Source: Candidatus Enterovibrio escicola (lineage in GTDB: Bacteria; Pseudomonadota; Gammaproteobacteria; Enterobacterales; Vibrionaceae). Taken from it: a stretch of DNA of 64,000 nt. Where the stretch lies: NCBI RefSeq assembly GCF_002464935.1, contig NZ_NBYY01000028.1:1-64000 (forward strand). The letters are read 5' to 3'. Numbering within the stretch: position 1 is the stretch's first letter; each line of letters opens with the position of its first letter. Both the position numbers and the translations under genes were made by a program. The notes under the pieces were generated by a model. It made no database searches. It saw nothing but the letters and a program-made list of their open reading frames with translations, and was not told the origin of the DNA. Shown piece after piece: positions 55,393 through 63,705 of this stretch.

Positions 55393-55394
55393 AT

Positions 55395-56030
55395 CTAAGG
55401 TTTCAACATAATCGTTTCTGGAGTGTGTTTATGTTTGTCACCACGAATAATGACACCATCTTCAATACGCACTTTTCTCAAGGTATCAAGATCTCGACCA
55501 ATACGATCAGCTGGCAAGAAACCTTGTGCCGCCGCAATAACCACCCGAGAACGCATACCAACAATACGAGCATTGACCAGTATTCCACCACCTTGTCGTA
55601 ACATGGTACCTGTCAATACGTAATCAATGTTCTGCTCTGGATTAAGTTCTTTCCAATTACGGCTTAAAGTAAAGTCACCCTTGTGTGTAACGCGAATAGA
55701 GCCCGTATTCTTGAAATCTATGACTGTAAAGCCGCGACGTTGTAGTTGGTATATCATGCCTTCAGTTACCGTATTACCAAGCCAATTTGACTCACTCATG
55801 TCTTCAATGTCGACAAACGAAACGATTGCCATAGGTGTTTTGGCCGTAAGGTAATTATTGGTTTCAAGCAATTCTATTGTTAAACCATTGAGAAAATAAT
55901 CGAGAGTATGCCGAGGTTTTTGTTGTAATAAAAACGGACTACCAGAATACGGTTCTTTACCATTATATATTGGATTATAAGCACAAGATGCGGTTGCAAG
56001 ACTCAGTAATATCACTATCCAATTTTTCAT
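55395..56030 (-). CDS. flgO: Flagellar outer-membrane lipoprotein FlgO
   Basis: FlgO is an outer-membrane protein needed for flagellar stability and full motility in Vibrio. The 211-residue product has a lipoprotein signal (MKNWIVILLSLATASCAYNP, Cys at 16) and a single FlgO domain: TPMAIVSFVDIEDMSESNWL, GNTVTEGMIYQLQRRGFTVI, NIDYVLTGTMLRQGGGILVN and GMRSRVVIAAAQGFLP. GGAG lies about 11 bases before the ATG. It is divergent from flgT, as in Vibrio, and precedes flgP with 225 bp between, most of it a MITE. Confidence 0.95.
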   Translation of the reverse strand: MKNWIVILLSLATASCAYNPIYNGKEPYSGSPFLLQQKPRHTLDYFLNGLTIELLETNNYLTAKTPMAIVSFVDIEDMSESNWLGNTVTEGMIYQLQRRGFTVIDFKNTGSIRVTHKGDFTLSRNWKELNPEQNIDYVLTGTMLRQGGGILVNARIVGMRSRVVIAAAQGFLPADRIGRDLDTLRKVRIEDGVIIRGDKHKHTPETIMLKP

Positions 56031-56252
56031 TGTCGTCTGGCTCCGGACACATTTAATTTCTGACTTTTTACTTATTCACCATTCACTTGACTTTGGTAAC
56101 AGTCAAATCCAAGTTGCGACCACTTTTTGGGAATATTATTTGCAGCTATGCAGTGAAATATTTCACGATGATTGCTCATTACCTAGTAGGTTTTTCTGTT
56201 ATGCTTCTTGTTGATTTAGCAATTTTCATACCTACTATTGGGAATAGAGGTC

Positions 56253-57386
56253 ATGCACAAACATCTTCTTAAGACCTTGGTCGCTTATATAGCACTATTC
56301 ACGGTGTCAGTAAACGCTGTCTGGTATGAAGTCACTAGTATCAGTGCTGTACTGGGGAATAAAGCACGAATGCGAGAGCGCGCACTAGAAGATGCTGTTT
56401 ATCAAGCGATCTTATTTTCTGGAGCGGATATTTCTGGATTAATTGGGATACGTCCTTACTTGAAAGAAATACGGAGTGATTATCAATTCAGTGGTAATGA
56501 GATCCGTCGTATACAAGTTCTAGATACAAAGCAAGAAAAAGGTGTCATAAAATTGACAGCTCGGATAGATATCTATCCTATGGCAAATGCTTGCCACAAG
56601 AATCAATATCGAAAGGATCTTTTGATAGGTCGATTCAAAATCGTTTCGCCAGCTCATGCCGCCCTAGGTGGAATCTTTCAGTTTGGTGATGATTTTACTG
56701 CCCTGCTACAGCGACAGTTCGAAACACAGGCGCAAAGTTTCGTTGTTAAGGGAATTTCCTCCCACACAATTTCTTCAATACAACCTCATGTGGCTACGAT
56801 GATCGCAGAAGACATGGGCGCACAGTATTTACTGATTGGTACAATCACAGACATGACGGCAACCATAGGAACAAAGGTGCAGGGAAAAGATAAAATTAAC
56901 CGACAACTCGCATTATCCATTGATGTATTAGATGGTAAATCAGGCGAAGTAATTTATCAAAATATATATCGTGATATAGCCACGTGGTCATTTGAAAAAC
57001 ACAGTAAGGTTGATACAAAAACTGCACATTTTTGGACATCCACGTATGGAGAAATGGCACGGACAATGAGTCGTAATATCTTACTCGACCTTGAAAATAA
57101 CCTCGCTTGTCGGGCGACAACACCAGAGGTTGTATCTATAAATAGTCAAGGTGGGCAAATTAATGCAGGGCGAATTCACGGAGTAAAATATGGTGATAAA
57201 TTATCACTCTGGCACAATGCATCATTCACTGATCAATATGGTGTAAATCGCACCAGATTGAAGAAAAGTGATATACAGCTTACTGTTGTCCGCGTTTATG
57301 AAAGCTCTGCAGAAATAACCATTTCCCCCGTGGAATTCAGCACAAGCATTCAACTTGGCGACATAGTAACCAAATATACACGATAA
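56253..57386 (+). CDS. flgT: Flagellar H-ring protein FlgT
   Basis: FlgT forms the H-ring around the P ring of the sodium-driven polar flagellum and helps recruit MotX and MotY. The start at 56253 gives 377 residues, the Vibrio length, with a signal peptide (MHKHLLKTLVAYIALFTVSV, then NAVWYEVTSI). The N-terminal domain has ALEDAVYQAILFSGADISGL, the middle domain QYLLIGTITDMTATIG, and the C-terminal domain GGQINAGRIHGVKYGDKLSL. A TTG five codons upstream is possible but would add charged residues before the signal. It is intact and divergent from flgO. Confidence 0.94.
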   Translation: MHKHLLKTLVAYIALFTVSVNAVWYEVTSISAVLGNKARMRERALEDAVYQAILFSGADISGLIGIRPYLKEIRSDYQFSGNEIRRIQVLDTKQEKGVIKLTARIDIYPMANACHKNQYRKDLLIGRFKIVSPAHAALGGIFQFGDDFTALLQRQFETQAQSFVVKGISSHTISSIQPHVATMIAEDMGAQYLLIGTITDMTATIGTKVQGKDKINRQLALSIDVLDGKSGEVIYQNIYRDIATWSFEKHSKVDTKTAHFWTSTYGEMARTMSRNILLDLENNLACRATTPEVVSINSQGGQINAGRIHGVKYGDKLSLWHNASFTDQYGVNRTRLKKSDIQLTVVRVYESSAEITISPVEFSTSIQLGDIVTKYTR

Positions 57387-57466
57387 GATCACTTTTCACT
57401 TAACCTAAGACCAGAATCTCAGTATACTTAATTTAGATCTTGCGATGAACTACTACACAACCACCT

Positions 57467-57542
57467 GCTTCCATAGCTCAACGGGATAGAGCAGTCGCCT
57501 CCTAAGCGATCGATCTGGGTTCGATTCCCTGTGGAAGCGCCA
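57467..57542 (+). tRNA. tRNA-Arg, anticodon CCT
   Basis: The 76-nt cloverleaf has a perfect 7-bp acceptor stem (GCTTCCA with TGGAAGC), D stem GCTC/GAGC, anticodon stem GTCGC/GCGAT with loop CTCCTAA (anticodon CCT), TTCGATT T-loop, and encoded CCA. Two pairs depart from ideal: the anticodon stem closes with G-T, and the T stem CTGGG/CCCTG has one T-T mismatch. It decodes AGG. Placed between flgT and an IS982 copy. Confidence 0.95.
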
Positions 57543-57650
57543 TTGGAGCACAAACCCTAAGTCTTCATTAAAATACCAACTCTATATCAATTCCGTACGC
57601 TTTCTCTAGCCAGTTTTTACACGCATATTGACTAGTTGTTAACTTCAAAT

Positions 57651-58532
57651 CTGCATAAGTGCTGGCTTATCAAGCTCAAACTTGGTCATCTTGATGCTAG
57701 GTTTCTTTGGTTAGAATGAATACGTGATGATCTCCGCCAGCAAGTTAACCGTGAAGCTGATATAATGACAGTGTCGAAAATGATTGATTTTGGGTATATT
57801 TTTTTACACCCGTTATTAGGGTCACTCTCTTATCTATAAGTTCCCGCTCCAATAGACCAGAGATATAATCTTTATCTCCGTATCAACACCCCCAAATATT
57901 GTCAGCTATTTCCGACACAGGCTTTCTATCATCCACGTTAGTCGCCGTCACTTCGACTGAGATAATGCCACCTTGGTCATTGATAATAAGGTGTAATTTG
58001 AAACCGTAGAACCACTCCATCGCTCTTTTTCCTCACTTCGCGGTATCTTTAAAAACCTGATGTCTGAGAATTCACAGTTTGTAACAAACCTGTAGCTTGG
58101 ACGAATCAACGAAGGCAATCGCTGTCGGCCTTAGCTGACGGTGAGTGAGGTAAGAGCAAAGCGGAACCAAAAGACCTTGCATGAGCTTGAGCATTCGCAT
58201 GTAGCTAACTAATTCAGAAAATTCGTTGGTGAGGTAACGGCAAACAAAGTGGATGTAATAAGTTTTAAAGTTTCGATATCCAGATTGATGGAAAGCTATC
58301 ACTATAGTCATCACTTTGCCAACTGAAAGGCGAGAAGATTTATTTCTTTGACACCGGAAGACATTAGGTATTTTTTTCATGCCGGAAGGAAAGTATGGCA
58401 GAAGTTATCGACATCAACGAAAACAGCGTCTGAGTTATTCAAACCCAAGTCCTTATGTAGGTAATAGTTTTTTTTCAAACGATCAGATCGCAATTTTGCC
58501 ATTTAGTTTATCTCTTATGCGCAGCTCAGGTT
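57651..58532 (-). mobile_element. IS982 element, decayed
   Basis: The ends are AACTTCAAATCTGCATAAG at 57651 and GCGCAGCTCAGGTT at 58532. The minus strand retains VFRCQRNKSSRLSVGKVMTI, FKTYYIHFVCRYLTNEFSEL, LMQGLLVPLCSYLTHRQLRP and FVDSSKLQVCYKL before a stop. A deletion removes part of the C-terminal third near 57800. Confidence 0.85.
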
Positions 58533-58538
58533 GATTAA

Positions 58539-58850
58539 TTGATGCCATACAAGAAGTATGTCCATACGATTACGGCAGATAATGATCAAAAGTTCGTACA
58601 TCATGAAAAAATAGCAAAAGCTTTGGATGTTGAAGTTTACTTTGCCCACCCTTACTTTTCATGGGATCTGGGGATAAATAAAAATATTAATGAGCTTTTG
58701 AGACAGTACCTATTACGTATATAAAGAAGGGATATTCTTACGAATGGTCACCGATGAATAGATTAGCTTCGAGCAAGCAAGGATCAATCATCTGCCTAAG
58801 CAATTTTCAGGATTTAATCAGCCTGCCTTTATTCTTAAAGAAAGGGCATG
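58539..58850 (+). mobile_element. IS30 (lineage B) C-terminal fragment
   Basis: The plus strand reads MMPYKKYVHTITADNDQKFV, HHEKIAKALDVEVYFAHPYF and SWDLGINKNINELLRQYLLR, the second half of the IS30 DDE domain (catalytic Asp in TADN; the usual G after N is D). It ends in a decayed tail to about 58850. Confidence 0.75.
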
Positions 58851-58889
58851 AGCAGCTTGATTGGAAAGTGTAGCATTTCAGATATGAAT

Positions 58890-59325
58890 TCAGGGACTGT
58901 TTTTCTTCTACGACAACTGAATGTTGTGAGTAATGATTTTCTTCAATCTAGGCTACCAAACTTAGCAGAGCCTGCGTTAGTTATTTTCATTACCTAGGAA
59001 AGACTATTGCTCATCTACTTCACAAATAAGCAGGACTTACTGTACATAAAGAGGGAAAGTAGTTACACAGCGGGGTGTAAGTTTTTGGAAACTTGGCCAA
59101 CTAGATTAATGCTGATATGTCACACTCGAAAGGAGTTTCGTATACCCGTATTGTTCATATGAAGCTGAACAATTTGCTCGTTGATCTTCACCGGCCAAGC
59201 CGTATATGTATATTCAAACTGGAAGGTTCTGCAACCTAACTGGTGACAGTGGCTTGGGTGTTCACCCCAGATCATAGCCTACTATTTAACCGTTCTTTTA
59301 ACCGTTTTTGTGGACTGATAATAAC
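58890..59325 (-). mobile_element. IS1-family fragment
   Basis: The minus strand corresponds to InsA (KRSFKRTVK, then CRTFQFEYTYTAW-like, INLVGQVSKNLHPAV) and the start of InsB (VDEQ-SFLGNENN-like). It is heavily mutated and lacks both termini. Confidence 0.6.
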
Positions 59326-59330
59326 GACAT

Positions 59331-59585
59331 TTATACCAAAACAACTTGAATAGGAAGGTTTTAACTAGCTCTGATGATATCATCATCAAGGCATCCATTT
59401 GTAGGTGTAGTGAGCTCCATCAAAAAGGTATAATACTGAATGAGGTATCAAAAAATTCACCTTATTGGAGGGTATCGATGAGACCATTTCGTCGTTAAAT
59501 CCAGATGAAATAGACTGCTTATTTGTCGAGAACTGAACGTACTGATGACCTCTGAGATCGAGCATCTTCAAGTTATTTTGGTATA
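59331..59585. repeat. Full-length 255-bp inverted-repeat element
   Basis: Terminal repeats are TTATACCAAAACAACTTGAA (59331-59350) and the inverted TTATACCAAAATAACTTGAA (from 59585), 19 of 20 matching. The interior has no coding capacity. Partial copies occur at 5737, 9340, 14311 and 53371. The ends do not match IS982, IS5, IS1, IS30, IS256 or ISL3 ends in the window. Confidence 0.75.
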
Positions 59586-59675
59586 ACTTCCATAGTGATG
59601 ACGGTGGCCATGATGTAAAGATAGCCACCTCACACCATGAGCAACGTATTGAGAACATGCACTTAATTTCTAGAA

Positions 59676-60107
59676 TTAGGCTTTAATATTAGTTCCTAGC
59701 GTGCGACGCCCGAATGCTTGACCTTCACTGTCGTAGGTTAGTTCATTTTTACCGCCAGTTTCTTCAAATAAATTACGTAGCTTACGCATGCTCAGTTGAG
59801 CACGTTGAAGTGCAGAACCATTGGCGTCATTCAGTTGTTGGCAGCGCTTAAGAGTATCTTTAATGGCCAACACGTAACGTTTAATATCATCAGAAGGGGA
59901 TGATATCTCTGGGCATTGAGCCAATAGTATATCTCGGTATTGAATGGCATTGATTAAAACCAGTTTTTGTTTAGCATTGATGTTAATATCGGGCACTTTT
60001 CGGGAAGCTATCGCAGACGTCTCGGTCTTTATTACTTCGAAGAGCATGTTGATATCATCTGATTGCGCGTTGAGGTGTTGCTCAAAGGTGAGCGTTTCGT
60101 TTTGCAT
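59676..60107 (-). CDS. flgN: Flagellar export chaperone FlgN
   Basis: FlgN is the cytoplasmic chaperone for hook-associated proteins FlgK and FlgL. The 143-residue helical protein (MQNETLTFEQHLNAQSDDIN at the start; RCQQLNDANGSALQRAQLSM near residue 95) fits the FlgN family in length, coiled-coil character and position. It starts 6 bp after flgM. The N-N-A-G type motif of FlgN appears as LNDANGSAL. A C-terminal tail (QAFGRRTLGTNIKA) is as in Vibrio. Confidence 0.9.
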   Translation of the reverse strand: MQNETLTFEQHLNAQSDDINMLFEVIKTETSAIASRKVPDININAKQKLVLINAIQYRDILLAQCPEISSPSDDIKRYVLAIKDTLKRCQQLNDANGSALQRAQLSMRKLRNLFEETGGKNELTYDSEGQAFGRRTLGTNIKA

Positions 60108-60113
60108 AATTAA

Positions 60114-60431
60114 TTATTTGAGACTACGAATCTCGTCTTCATATTTCATGATATTGGTAGCAAGCTTGTCAGCATTCACTTTGTATACGCCATTAGTAAT
60201 AGCTGCTTTAATTGCTGCAACTTTTGTACTGTCAAAATGTATTTCATTTGCCATTTGTTGATTAAGTGCTTCAATGGCACGACTTTGATCACTTATGGAA
60301 AAGGCATCACTACGAGGCTGGAGGACTTCGCGTGACGAACCCTCTTTGACGAGAGTACTATGTAAATCGTTTTGGTTTGTTCTGCTCGTTTCTAACGGTT
60401 GACCAGAACGCAACTGATCGATACTTGTCAT
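60114..60431 (-). CDS. flgM: Anti-sigma-28 factor FlgM
   Basis: FlgM binds the flagellar sigma factor FliA until it is exported through the finished hook. The 105-residue product has a disordered N-terminal half and a C-terminal sigma-binding part (FDSTKVAAIKAAITNGVYKV, NADKLATNIMKYEDEI), matching the family. AAGG lies upstream of the ATG. A good sigma-28 promoter lies about 40-70 bp upstream, so FlgM is made under control of the factor it inhibits. Confidence 0.95.
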   Translation of the reverse strand: MTSIDQLRSGQPLETSRTNQNDLHSTLVKEGSSREVLQPRSDAFSISDQSRAIEALNQQMANEIHFDSTKVAAIKAAITNGVYKVNADKLATNIMKYEDEIRSLK

Positions 60432-60472
60432 ATTAAAGCCTTTGTATATACCTGAATCCTCTGCTATCTACT

Positions 60473-60499
60473 ACATCGGCAGTGCTCGTGTAAACTTTA
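60473..60499 (-). promoter_or_regulatory. Sigma-28 (FliA) promoter for flgM-flgN
   Basis: Minus strand TAAAGTTT (60499-60492) is followed after exactly 11 bp by GCCGATGT (60480-60473). The consensus is TAAAGTTT-N11-GCCGATAA, so only two positions differ. The start codon of flgM lies about 40 bp downstream. Confidence 0.85.
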
Positions 60500-60518
60500 G
60501 CATCTAAATCGTAGAAAC

Positions 60519-61217
60519 TTAGAATTTTACAGTCACTTGGTCGACTGAAATGATTGTAGCATCTACGATCTTGTTGGATTTACTGTTGCGGATTTTAATT
60601 TGTTCGCCTAGAGCGCCGTCACCTAAGGCTGTTCCTTTTGTAATAATATTTAACCCATTACTGCTTGCAGTTATCATAACTTCATCACTTCTGCATACCA
60701 TGCAAATGTCATTTCCTTGCACTGGTTGTCCTATTCCAACAACACGCTTAATACGAGAACCAATAATGGATACAGTATCAGTGTAGGTTTGACCGCGTTG
60801 AAACCTAGCATCGACGAGTTGGATGGTTAAATCGTCATTTGTCAGTGTAATACCTCGATCTAAGGGTCTACGAGCAACAACTATGGGTGTAAGCAAGCTA
60901 ATTTGTGTAGGCACATAGACCTGCCACGCGTTGTTAGGACAACGTACCAAGACTGTAACACTTTTATTCAGTGTTTGTCGGCCTGGCACTGAAACATCCA
61001 GCGCGAAAGGACAATTCGAGAGGTGTAATCGAGAATCAATATTTCCTGCTTGTACGTTGAGTTCACCATGTTTAGGTGGTGTGATTAAGGTTCTAACATA
61101 TTTCTCTGCAGCTTCTTGTACTGCCTGAAGTTGATTTGTTGGCGCAGAGGCTATAATGGAGCTAAAGATAATGAGAAATATGCCGATGAAAAGACAAGTT
61201 AATCGTGAATAAAACAT
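60519..61217 (-). CDS. flgA: Flagellar P-ring assembly chaperone FlgA
   Basis: FlgA is the periplasmic chaperone for P-ring assembly. The 232-residue protein has a signal peptide (FYSRLTCLFIGIFLIIFSSI), an N-terminal domain with LHLSNCPFALDVSVPGRQTL, and the SAF domain: VVARRPLDRGITLTNDDLTI, GRAI-type RVVGIGQPVQGNDI, then ASSNGLNIITKGTALGDGAL and GEQIKIRN. The two Cys in NCPF and RCPN probably form a disulfide. It is divergent from cheV, as in V. cholerae. Confidence 0.95.
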   Translation of the reverse strand: MFYSRLTCLFIGIFLIIFSSIIASAPTNQLQAVQEAAEKYVRTLITPPKHGELNVQAGNIDSRLHLSNCPFALDVSVPGRQTLNKSVTVLVRCPNNAWQVYVPTQISLLTPIVVARRPLDRGITLTNDDLTIQLVDARFQRGQTYTDTVSIIGSRIKRVVGIGQPVQGNDICMVCRSDEVMITASSNGLNIITKGTALGDGALGEQIKIRNSKSNKIVDATIISVDQVTVKF

Positions 61218-61346
61218 AAATTACATATTGGTTAATATGGTAAACAATAGCTGCAGTGTTCCACGAATTTGCTCGCTGATGAAGCATGTTGAGCAAATAT
61301 TTGCTGCAATACAATAAAAAAAACAGTGTAATATGGAGTTTATCTT

Positions 61347-62282
61347 ATGTCGGGGATTCTTGATTCTGTCAACCAACGTACACAGTTAGTGGGACAAAAC
61401 CGCTTAGAGTTATTGACATTCCGATTAATGCTAAAACAACGTTACGGTATTAACGTATTTAAAGTAAAGGAAGTTCTCCAGTGCCCTCGACTCACGTTAC
61501 TACCGAATTTACACCGATTGGTGAAAGGTATTGCGCATATTCGTGGAAAAACGATATCGGTCATTGATATGAGCCTTGCGACAGGTGGTTTGCCTATTAA
61601 TGATCATGAAAATCGTTTCATTATCATTTCTGAATTTAATCGTTCCACACAGGGCTTCTTGGTCGGTTCTGTAGAACGGATTGTAAATATGCATTGGGAG
61701 TCGATTCTTCCTCCACCTGAAGGGATGGGGAGTTCAAGTTACTTGACAGCAGTCACTGAAATCGACGGTGAGTTAGTTGAGATTCTGGATGTGGAAAAAA
61801 TTCTCAACGAAATTTCACCTGTTAATGAACAGATGAGTGACGAAACATTGGCTCAGAAACCAGTGATTACTAAAAAAGGCGCAGGTCCGAATAAAGTTCT
61901 TGTCGCTGATGACTCTAGTGTGGCGCGTCGTCAAGTTAAACGTGCTGTTGAAACTCTCGGGTATGAAGTTATGCTTGCTTACGATGGACGAGATGCATTA
62001 AATCAGTTGCAGGCTATGGCACTAGAAGGTGATATTTATCAACAAGTTGCGTTGGTTATTTCTGATATTGAAATGCCAGAAATGGATGGCTATACGTTGA
62101 CCACAGAAATTAAAAAGGATACGAATCTAAAAGATCTTCATGTAGTATTGCATTCCTCGTTGAGCGGTGTGTTTAATGAATCTATGGTTCAGAGGGTTGG
62201 TGCTGATGCATTTATTCCAAAATTTGATCCAGATGAATTAGCTGCTGCAGTGATTAAATCGGTTAAATACCAAGATAATTAA
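61347..62282 (+). CDS. cheV: Chemotaxis coupling/response-regulator protein CheV
   Basis: CheV couples receptors to CheA through a CheW-like domain and tunes signalling through a phosphorylatable receiver domain. In the 311-residue protein the CheW domain covers about residues 25-160 (RYGINVFKVKEVL, HIRGKTISVIDMSLATGG), and the receiver about 185-305 with acidic pair in VADDSSVARRQ, phospho-acceptor Asp in VISDIEMPEMDGY, and SS in LHSSLSG. GGAG precedes the ATG. cheR follows 3 bp later, and flgB beyond, as in V. cholerae. Confidence 0.96.
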   Translation: MSGILDSVNQRTQLVGQNRLELLTFRLMLKQRYGINVFKVKEVLQCPRLTLLPNLHRLVKGIAHIRGKTISVIDMSLATGGLPINDHENRFIIISEFNRSTQGFLVGSVERIVNMHWESILPPPEGMGSSSYLTAVTEIDGELVEILDVEKILNEISPVNEQMSDETLAQKPVITKKGAGPNKVLVADDSSVARRQVKRAVETLGYEVMLAYDGRDALNQLQAMALEGDIYQQVALVISDIEMPEMDGYTLTTEIKKDTNLKDLHVVLHSSLSGVFNESMVQRVGADAFIPKFDPDELAAAVIKSVKYQDN

Positions 62283-62285
62283 TTC

Positions 62286-63113
62286 ATGAAGAATATAACG
62301 TTCTCAGAACAAGAATATCGTGACTTTTGTAAATATCTCGAAAAGAAATGTGGAATTATTCTTGGTGATAGCAAACAATACCTCCTAAGAAGTCGGCTTA
62401 GTCCATTGCTTAGTCGTTTCAAGCTAGTGTCGATGACTGAGTTATTACAACTCGTTTTCACTAATTGTAATAGTGAACTCTCGGTTGCTGTACTTGATGC
62501 CATGACCACTAATGAAACCCTGTGGTTCCGTGACACCTATCCCTTTGATGTTTTAGCAAATCAACTGTTGCCGGAGGTAGCTGCAAGTAAACGTCAGATT
62601 AAAATGTGGTCTGCCGCAAGTTCGTCAGGGCAGGAGCCGTATTCAATTGCGATGATCATCCAAGAAAAATTAGGTAAAAAAACAGGATTATTGAGCAACG
62701 TGCAAATTACAGCAACAGATATATCTTCGAGCATGTTGGAAAACTGTCGTAAGGGAGTTTACGACAATCTGGCACTGAGCCGTGGCCTCTCCCAAGAACG
62801 GCAACGTCAGTTTTTTGAAGATGCGGGTACAGATCGTATGAAGATCAAAGATACACTCAAGCGAATGGTTACCTTTAAACCTCTTAATTTGATGGGTAGC
62901 TATGGTAAACTTGGAAAGTTTGATATCATTTTTTGTCGCAATGTTCTGATCTATTTCTCACCAGAGATAAAATCACAAGTAATCAATAAAATGGCCAAAA
63001 GTTTAAATCCAAAAGGTTACTTGTTGCTGGGGGCATCTGAATCACTAACTAGTCTGACTGACCGGTTTGAGATGATTCGATGTAACCCAGGGATCATTTA
63101 TAAACTTAAATAA
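62286..63113 (+). CDS. cheR: Chemoreceptor methyltransferase CheR
   Basis: CheR methylates glutamates on chemoreceptors with S-adenosylmethionine during adaptation. The 275-residue protein has the N-terminal helical domain (SEQEYRDFCKYLEKKCGI) and the SAM domain with MTTNETLWFRD, MWSAASSSGQEPYSIAMII (motif I), QITATDISSSML, DIIFCRNVLIYFS and LLGASESLTSL. All core motifs are present. It lies 3 bp after cheV, indicating translational coupling. Confidence 0.97.
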   Translation: MKNITFSEQEYRDFCKYLEKKCGIILGDSKQYLLRSRLSPLLSRFKLVSMTELLQLVFTNCNSELSVAVLDAMTTNETLWFRDTYPFDVLANQLLPEVAASKRQIKMWSAASSSGQEPYSIAMIIQEKLGKKTGLLSNVQITATDISSSMLENCRKGVYDNLALSRGLSQERQRQFFEDAGTDRMKIKDTLKRMVTFKPLNLMGSYGKLGKFDIIFCRNVLIYFSPEIKSQVINKMAKSLNPKGYLLLGASESLTSLTDRFEMIRCNPGIIYKLK

Positions 63114-63133
63114 AACGTTTACCTAACTAAAGG

Positions 63134-63149
63134 TGGTGTATTTATTGCC
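63134..63149 (+). promoter_or_regulatory. Sigma-54 (RpoN) promoter for the flgB operon
   Basis: TGGTGTATTTATTGCC carries GG (63135-63136) and GC (63147-63148) ten bases apart, plus TTGC, as in the TGGCAC-N5-TTGC consensus. It lies about 155 bp before flgB. In V. cholerae the flgB operon is sigma-54 and FlrC dependent, which fits. Confidence 0.65.
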
Positions 63150-63306
63150 AATTTTTTATGTCTTGAATGTGGAAAATACTATTTGAAGTGTTTTGAAATA
63201 AGCTTAAAGTATTGATAATTACGTTTGTTGTTCCATTGTGTTTCTTCAAGGTAAAGTTGGCGCCTATATTGCTTTAATATGTAGGAAATATATAGGAGGT
63301 GACCAC

Positions 63307-63702
63307 ATGGTAATGTCGTTCGACAAAGTGCTCGGAATTCATCAATACTCGGTAGGAGTTCGTGCTCAACGGGGTGAAATATTAGCAAGTAACCTTGCAA
63401 ACGCAAATACACCTGGTTATAAGGCTCAGGATCTCGATTTTGAACGTACGCTTCAGGCGGTAACCTTTGGGGTAAACATTGGGTTGAGCCGAACAAATGG
63501 CCGGCATATTTATTCCTTATCAGAGGTGAATGGAAAAAAAATGTACCGTATCCCCAACCAGCCAGACACGGGTGACGGCAATACAGTTGATGCACAAGTT
63601 GAAAGTAATTTATTCATGAAAAATGCACTTGAGTATCAATCTTCATTATATTTTCTTGGATCAAAGTTCAAAAGGATCTCAAAGGCATTGAGAGGGGATT
63701 AA
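63307..63702 (+). CDS. flgB: Flagellar basal-body rod protein FlgB
   Basis: FlgB forms the proximal rod of the flagellar basal body. The 131-residue length is typical. The conserved N-terminal rod motif reads ILASNLANANTPGYKAQDLD, and the C-terminal heptad region reads FMKNALEYQSSLYFLGSKFK. GGAGGTG lies eight bases before the ATG at 63307; a longer frame upstream lacks family similarity. First gene of the rod/hook operon, 3 bp before flgC. Confidence 0.97.
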   Translation: MVMSFDKVLGIHQYSVGVRAQRGEILASNLANANTPGYKAQDLDFERTLQAVTFGVNIGLSRTNGRHIYSLSEVNGKKMYRIPNQPDTGDGNTVDAQVESNLFMKNALEYQSSLYFLGSKFKRISKALRGD

Positions 63703-63705
63703 TTA

